A stretch of 17,467 bases of DNA, taken from the NCBI GenBank assembly GCA_047921175.1, contig JBLRWQ010000059.1, positions 1 through 17,467 on the forward strand, written 5' to 3'. This DNA comes from T1Sed10-7 sp047921175. Lineage in GTDB: Bacteria > Actinomycetota > Nitriliruptoria > Nitriliruptorales > Nitriliruptoraceae. The position numbers and the translations under genes were made by a program. Positions 14,133-17,467 of this stretch are shown here, in pieces (positions within the stretch are counted from its first letter, which is position 1; every line of letters begins with the position of its first letter). The notes beneath the pieces were generated by a model, which made no database searches, was not told where the DNA came from, and worked only from the letters and a program-made list of their open reading frames with translations.

Positions 14133-14521
14133 TGCACCGCCCTCACCTGGTGACCGGCACAGTACGTGGAGAGGACGCGCAGCGCGTCCGGGGGCGACGC
14201 TCGCCGGGGGAGAACTGGGCGGCGACACCCCGGAGGCCGACGGTGCGGACGGCAAGCCGGCACCAGCGCCGCGACCGGGTCGTGGAGCATGGGCTCGACG
14301 AGCCGTCCGGGGAAGGGTTCGAGCAGGCCGAGGTCGGCGTCCAGGCTGTCGGGACCGAAGAAGGGCCGGATCCCCGCCGCTGCGGCGGACCGGCCTGCGC
14401 CGGTGGCCGCGAGCAGCGCCACGACGCGGCCGAGCCCCGGGAAACGCTGCTGCAGCCGAGCCAGGCGGGGGAGCCTCCCGGCGACCTCCCGGACCGGTCC
14501 GTGACGGTGTAGGTGGTGCAC
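14036..14521 (-). CDS. Doubtful 161-residue reading frame or gene relic
   Basis: I do not recognise this protein. For it: GTG 14521 has GGAGG (14533-14529, minus strand) at 7-nt spacing, a GATACT -10 candidate lies at 14556-14551, and the first 90 codons show strong third-position G/C with a lower second position, as real genes here do. The peptide LLAATGAGRSAAAAGIRPFF... looks natural up to about residue 88. Residues 90-115 are Arg/Pro-rich, as in an out-of-frame reading. A C-x2-H-x6-C-x2-C pattern follows (Cys121, His124, Cys131, Cys134), which could be a zinc site. Against it: the last 97 bp overlap the better supported gene 13659-14132 in another frame. It may be a small gene, a decayed one, or chance. 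Confidence 0.25.
   Translation of the reverse strand: MHHLHRHGPVREVAGRLPRLARLQQRFPGLGRVVALLAATGAGRSAAAAGIRPFFGPDSLDADLGLLEPFPGRLVEPMLHDPVAALVPACRPHRRPPGCRRPVLPRRASPPDALRVLSTYCAGHQVRAVQCAGCGMMVRAAAAARGGTSTRSPHRTGQPGP
14159..14164 (-). promoter_or_regulatory. Candidate -10 element (TACTGT) of gene 13659-14132
   Basis: The minus-strand TACTGT lies 26 nt before GTG 14132 and would give a leader of about 20 nt carrying GAGGG. A perfect 7-bp inverted repeat, GGACGCG-CAG-CGCGTCC (14173-14189), lies where the -35 would be and may be an operator or a hairpin. Confidence 0.35.
14173..14189. repeat. Perfect 7-bp inverted repeat, possible operator
   Basis: GGACGCG and CGCGTCC are separated by CAG. The dyad sits at the expected -35 position of the minus-strand gene ending at 13659 and inside the doubtful frame 14036-14521. 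A regulator site or a transcript hairpin are both possible. Confidence 0.4.
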
Positions 14522-14546
14522 GCGAGCGCCTCCGCCGACCGAGTGC

Positions 14547-14556
14547 TATGAGTATC
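14547..14556. promoter_or_regulatory. AT-rich patch with overlapping divergent -10 candidates
   Basis: In a region of very high GC, CTATGAGTATCTCACTAAAG (14546-14565) stands out as AT-rich. It contains the dyad TGAG-TAT-CTCA (14549-14559). On the plus strand TGC-TATGAG (14544-14552) looks like an extended -10 for the ABC exporter gene, 124 nt upstream of its ATG. On the minus strand GATACT (14556-14551) fits as a -10 for the frame at 14521. The dyad could equally be a repressor operator. All of this is by motif only. Confidence 0.4.
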
Positions 14557-14676
14557 TCACTAAAGGTTCGGGCGTCGCGCGAGGGGCGGCTGCCGGGCTG
14601 ACACCTGACGGATCCCAGCGTGGCCACCTGAGGGCGGCTGGACCGGCCGAGCGCGGAGTAGGACAGGAGGCCCGCC

Positions 14677-17467
14677 ATGGTGCCGTCGCCGATCGATGCC
14701 GCGGGTCGTCCGGGCTGGATCCTCGAGGTACGCGAAGCCGGCGCTCCGCCCCGCCGCGTCCGGGTCACGGAGCGTCTCGAGGTCGGCCGGGACTGCGACG
14801 GGCTCCTGCTCGACGACCCCTTGGTCTCCCGTCGGCACCTGGTGGTCACCCCCGCGACGGACGGCGTCCTCGTGACCGATCTCGGCAGCGCGAACGGCAC
14901 GAGCGTCGATGGGACGCCGTTGGAGGCGCCCTCGGTGGTGGCACCCGGGCGGATCGTGCGGCTGGGCGACTGCGAACTGCAGGTCCATGCCGCGCCCGCC
15001 ACGAGCCCGGTCGAGGACCGCAGCCCGAACGCACACGGCACCGCTCCCCCACCCTCGGCAACCGGGACGCAGCCACCGGCCCCACCTGCGGCCCGGATCG
15101 ACGGCGGCGGCAGCACGACACCGGTCCGGGTGCCGTCCGGCGCCGACTGGCAGGAGGTGGACACGAGCAGCGCCCTCGTCCGCTTCCACCCAGGCACGAC
15201 GGGCGCCCGACTCGCGCGGGACGTCGCGCGCGACGCCCGTCGGGCGCGCGGGCGGCTCGAACGGCTCGCGCCGCCCGATTGGCGCCCCACCATCCACCTC
15301 GTCGACCCGTTCCCGGACCCGGACGACCCGACACGCACCGTGACCTCGGGCACGCTCGTCGACCCCGTGGCGACGACGGTGTGGGTGGTCGTCACCCCGG
15401 AGGCGCCACCCGAGCCGCTGGAGCGCCCGCTGGCGCTGCTGCTCGCGACGCGCCTGCCCGCAGGCGAGGACCTCGCGCTGCTGTTGGAGGGCTACGGCCT
15501 GCACCTTGCCGAGGCCGACGACCTCGACGAGCAGCTGCGTGCCCTGGAGCTCCCCCGGCTGGCGGAGGCGACCGGCGAGCTCCGCAGCGCGATGGCCGTC
15601 TCCTTCGTCCGGTCGCTGCTCGCCCGCGAGGGCGAGGACACCCTGGTGGAGTTACTGACCACCAGCGAGGCGGGTCGGGTCGACGCTGCCGCACGACGGC
15701 TGTACTCGCGGTCCGTGATCGACCTGGAAGCCGACTGGCACCGCTCGCTGCAACAGGCGGAGCCCGACGTGCGCACGGGCGAGTTCATCCGGCTCGCCAT
15801 CACCTACCTGAAGCCCCACCGGCGTCAGCAGGTCGAGGTCTTCGCCTACATGCTGCTCGGCCTCGGCTTCACGATGGTGTTCCCGTTCGTGACCCAGCGG
15901 CTGTTCGACGAGGCCATCCCCAGCGGCGAGTTCTCCCAGGTGCTGACCCTGCTGGTGTTCCTGGGGGTGGCGCTCGCCATCTCGCTGATCTCCGGCCTGC
16001 GCCGGGCCTACGTCAGCGCACGCATCAGCAGCGCGATCGTCCGCGACGTGCGCCAGGAGATGTTCGACAAGCTCCAGCGCCTGTCGACCGGCTGGTTCCA
16101 CCGTTACCAGCAGGGGGACGTCATCTCGCGCATGTTCTCCGACGTCGGGCTGATGGAGCGGGGCCTGACCATGGTGCTGCGCGACGGCGTGTTCCAGCTG
16201 CTGTCGCTGGTGGTCGCGACCGTGATCCTGCTCACCCTCGACCCGCTGCTCGGTGCCATCGTCGTCATCGGCGCGCCGCTGGTCGCGCTCGTCTACCGCG
16301 GCATGAGCGCCGGCGCACGCGATCGCAGCGTCGCGGTCCAGGAGCGCCAGTCGAACCTGCTCTCGGTCGCCTCGGAGAACTACAGCGCCGAGCCGGTCGT
16401 GAAGCTGTTCGCGCTCGAGGAGCGGGAGCAGAGCCGCTACCGGCGGGCCGCCGACCGGCTGTTCCGCTCCGAACTGCGGATGAACCTCTACGGCGGGCTG
16501 TTCGGCCTGTCGGTCAACACCATCGTGGCGACGCTGCGGCTACTGGTGCTCGGCATCGGCGCCTGGATGATCCTCGACGGGCGGATGACGCTCGGCACGC
16601 TGGTCGCCTTCCTCGGCATCATGGGGGAGGTCATCTCCCCGGTCACCGCCCTGACCGGGATCGGCCAGCAGATGCAGACCTCGACGGGCGCGCTGCTGCG
16701 CATCAACGAGGTCCTCGATGCCGACCCGGCCATCACCGACCCACCGGACGCGGCCGACCTGCCGCTGCTCGCGCACGGGATCGAGCTCCGCGACGTCGCC
16801 TTCGGCTACCGCCGCAACGAGCGCGTCATCGACGGGGTGGACGTCGCCATCCCCGCGGGGAGCCGGGTCGCGTTCGTGGGACCGTCGGGCTCGGGCAAGA
16901 GCACCCTGCTGGCGCTCATCATGCGCCTGTACGAGCCCGACGAGGGTGTGATCGTCCACGACGGCATCGACCGGCGGACCGGGACGTTGGCCTCGCTGCG
17001 GCGCCAGATGGGGGTCGTGTTCCAGGACAACTTCCTGTTCGACACCTCGGTGCGGGAGAACATCGCCCTGGGCGCGCCGGGTGCCACCGACGCCCAGGTC
17101 GAGGCAGCAGCCCGCGCAGCCGAGATCCACGACACGATCGTGCGCATGCCCCACGGCTACGACACGCCGGTCGGCGAGCGCGGGGCCAACCGGTCGCGAT
17201 CGCCCGGGCGCTCATCCGCGACCCCCGCATCCTGCTGCTCGACGAGGCCACCTCGGCGCTGGATCCCCGCACCGAGCGGCAGATCGTCGACACGCTCGCC
17301 GAGGTCGGCCGGGGCCGCACGACCATCGCCATCACCCACCGGCTGACCTCGGTGGTGGACTACGACCGCATCGTGGTCCTGGTCGCCGGCCGGGTCGACG
17401 AGCAGGGCACCCACGAGGAGCTGCTCGCCGCCCGCGGCACCTACGCACGGCTGTGGGCCGAGCAGAC
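14677..17467 (+). pseudogene. FHA-domain ABC exporter, frameshifted at the signature motif
   Basis: ATG 14677 has AGGAGG (14665-14670) at 6-nt spacing. Domains: FHA (about 15-104) with GR 37-38, Ser51-x-x-His54 and Asn73-Gly74, the phosphothreonine-binding set; a Pro/Ser-rich linker (105-155); a middle domain (about 158-357) with the outline of a gluzincin peptidase but no HExxH; a six-helix type I exporter membrane domain (about 372-690); then an ATPase domain with Walker A GPSGSGKS (735-742) and Q-loop VVFQDN. After GERGAN (residue 838, codon at 17188) the frame is lost. Reading resumes one frame over from 17193 as VAIARALIRDPRILLLDEATSALD with a switch histidine (AITHRL), open to the window end. 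The LSGGQ-type signature between them is absent, consistent with a deletion of 3n+1 nt (about 22 nt). Either the gene is inactivated or the sequence has an error here. FHA suggests control by Ser/Thr kinases; the transported substrate is unknown. Confidence 0.85.
15148..15747 (+). other. Degenerate peptidase MA-like domain inside the ABC exporter
   Basis: Residues about 158-357 of the FHA-ABC protein start with a helix-rich segment (FHPGTTGARLARDVARDARRA), then a 'TIHLVDPF' strand. A 'GTLVDPVATTVWVVV' hairpin follows, then RPLALLLATRLPAG, LLLEGYGLHLAEA, a MAVSFVRSLLAREGEDTLVELL helix pair and LEADWHRSL. This order follows the gluzincin 'Peptidase_MA' layout, in which hE..H is followed by 'P.Wl.EGlA.yl' and 'A..fv.yL....G'. 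The HExxH helix is replaced by a leucine/alanine stretch, so no zinc catalysis is expected. The assignment is by eye. Confidence 0.4.

Noticed and set aside
14150..14512. Plus-strand 120-codon frame
   Set aside because: Exact codon mirror of the minus-strand frame; second- and third-position composition favours the minus strand, and there is no ribosome binding site at its start.
14548..14601. Small ORF MSISLKVRASREGRLPG before the ABC gene
   Set aside because: No ribosome binding site; its ATG lies within the proposed -10 element; 17 residues without features.
13659..15395. 578-codon reading of the minus-strand frame as one long protein
   Set aside because: Upstream of 14132 it is Ser/Arg/Pro-rich and lies antisense to the FHA-ABC gene; start signals place the real start at 14132.

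Overview
The window is very GC-rich with strong G/C preference at third codon positions. Its genes start at ATG or GTG, often behind AGGAGG-type ribosome binding sites or, in three cases, directly 7-8 nt after a TANNNT -10 hexamer (leaderless). This points to a high-GC actinobacterium. A deep actinobacterial lineage such as Nitriliruptoria or Euzebyales would fit, but that placement is a guess. No RNA genes, insertion sequences, phage genes or CRISPR arrays were found.

Layout. 1-168: C-terminal tail of a plus-strand gene with a possible SAF/CpaB-like end. 271-2178 (-): complete S9 prolyl oligopeptidase-type serine peptidase. 2309-3196 (+): lipoprotein with two META/HslJ domains. 3231-3296: three 22-bp tandem repeats. 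3384-4142 (+): MobA molybdenum cofactor guanylyltransferase. 4143-4531: about 390 bp without a gene between the convergent mobA and ettA, filled by a 9-bp array, two near-identical 34-bp hairpins and a 23-bp array. 4532-6241 (-): EttA translation factor. 6304-7551 (+): polytopic membrane protein resembling the membrane part of actinobacterial copper oxidases. 7589-9064 (+): membrane-fused spermidine synthase-like protein. 9205-10419 (+): NDH-2-like flavoprotein. 10503-11621 (+): three-PAS protein without an output domain. 11610-12149 (-): small six-helix membrane protein. 12283-13656 (+): GHL10-type lipoprotein. 13659-14132 (-): single-pass membrane protein. 14036-14521 (-): doubtful reading frame, possibly a small gene or relic. 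14677 to beyond the end (+): FHA-domain ABC exporter.

Most genes look like unlinked chromosomal functions (proteolysis, cofactor synthesis, translation, redox, envelope) rather than one operon or an accessory island. Redox is a loose theme from 6.3 to 11.6 kb.

The most unusual item is the last gene. It joins an FHA phosphothreonine-binding domain, a middle domain that looks like a metallopeptidase MA-type fold without its HExxH zinc site, and a complete type I ABC exporter. In this sequence it also carries a frameshift that removes exactly the ABC signature motif (LSGGQ). Other notable items are the repeat cluster downstream of mobA and two places where oppositely directed -10 elements overlap (about 6287-6296 and 14547-14556).
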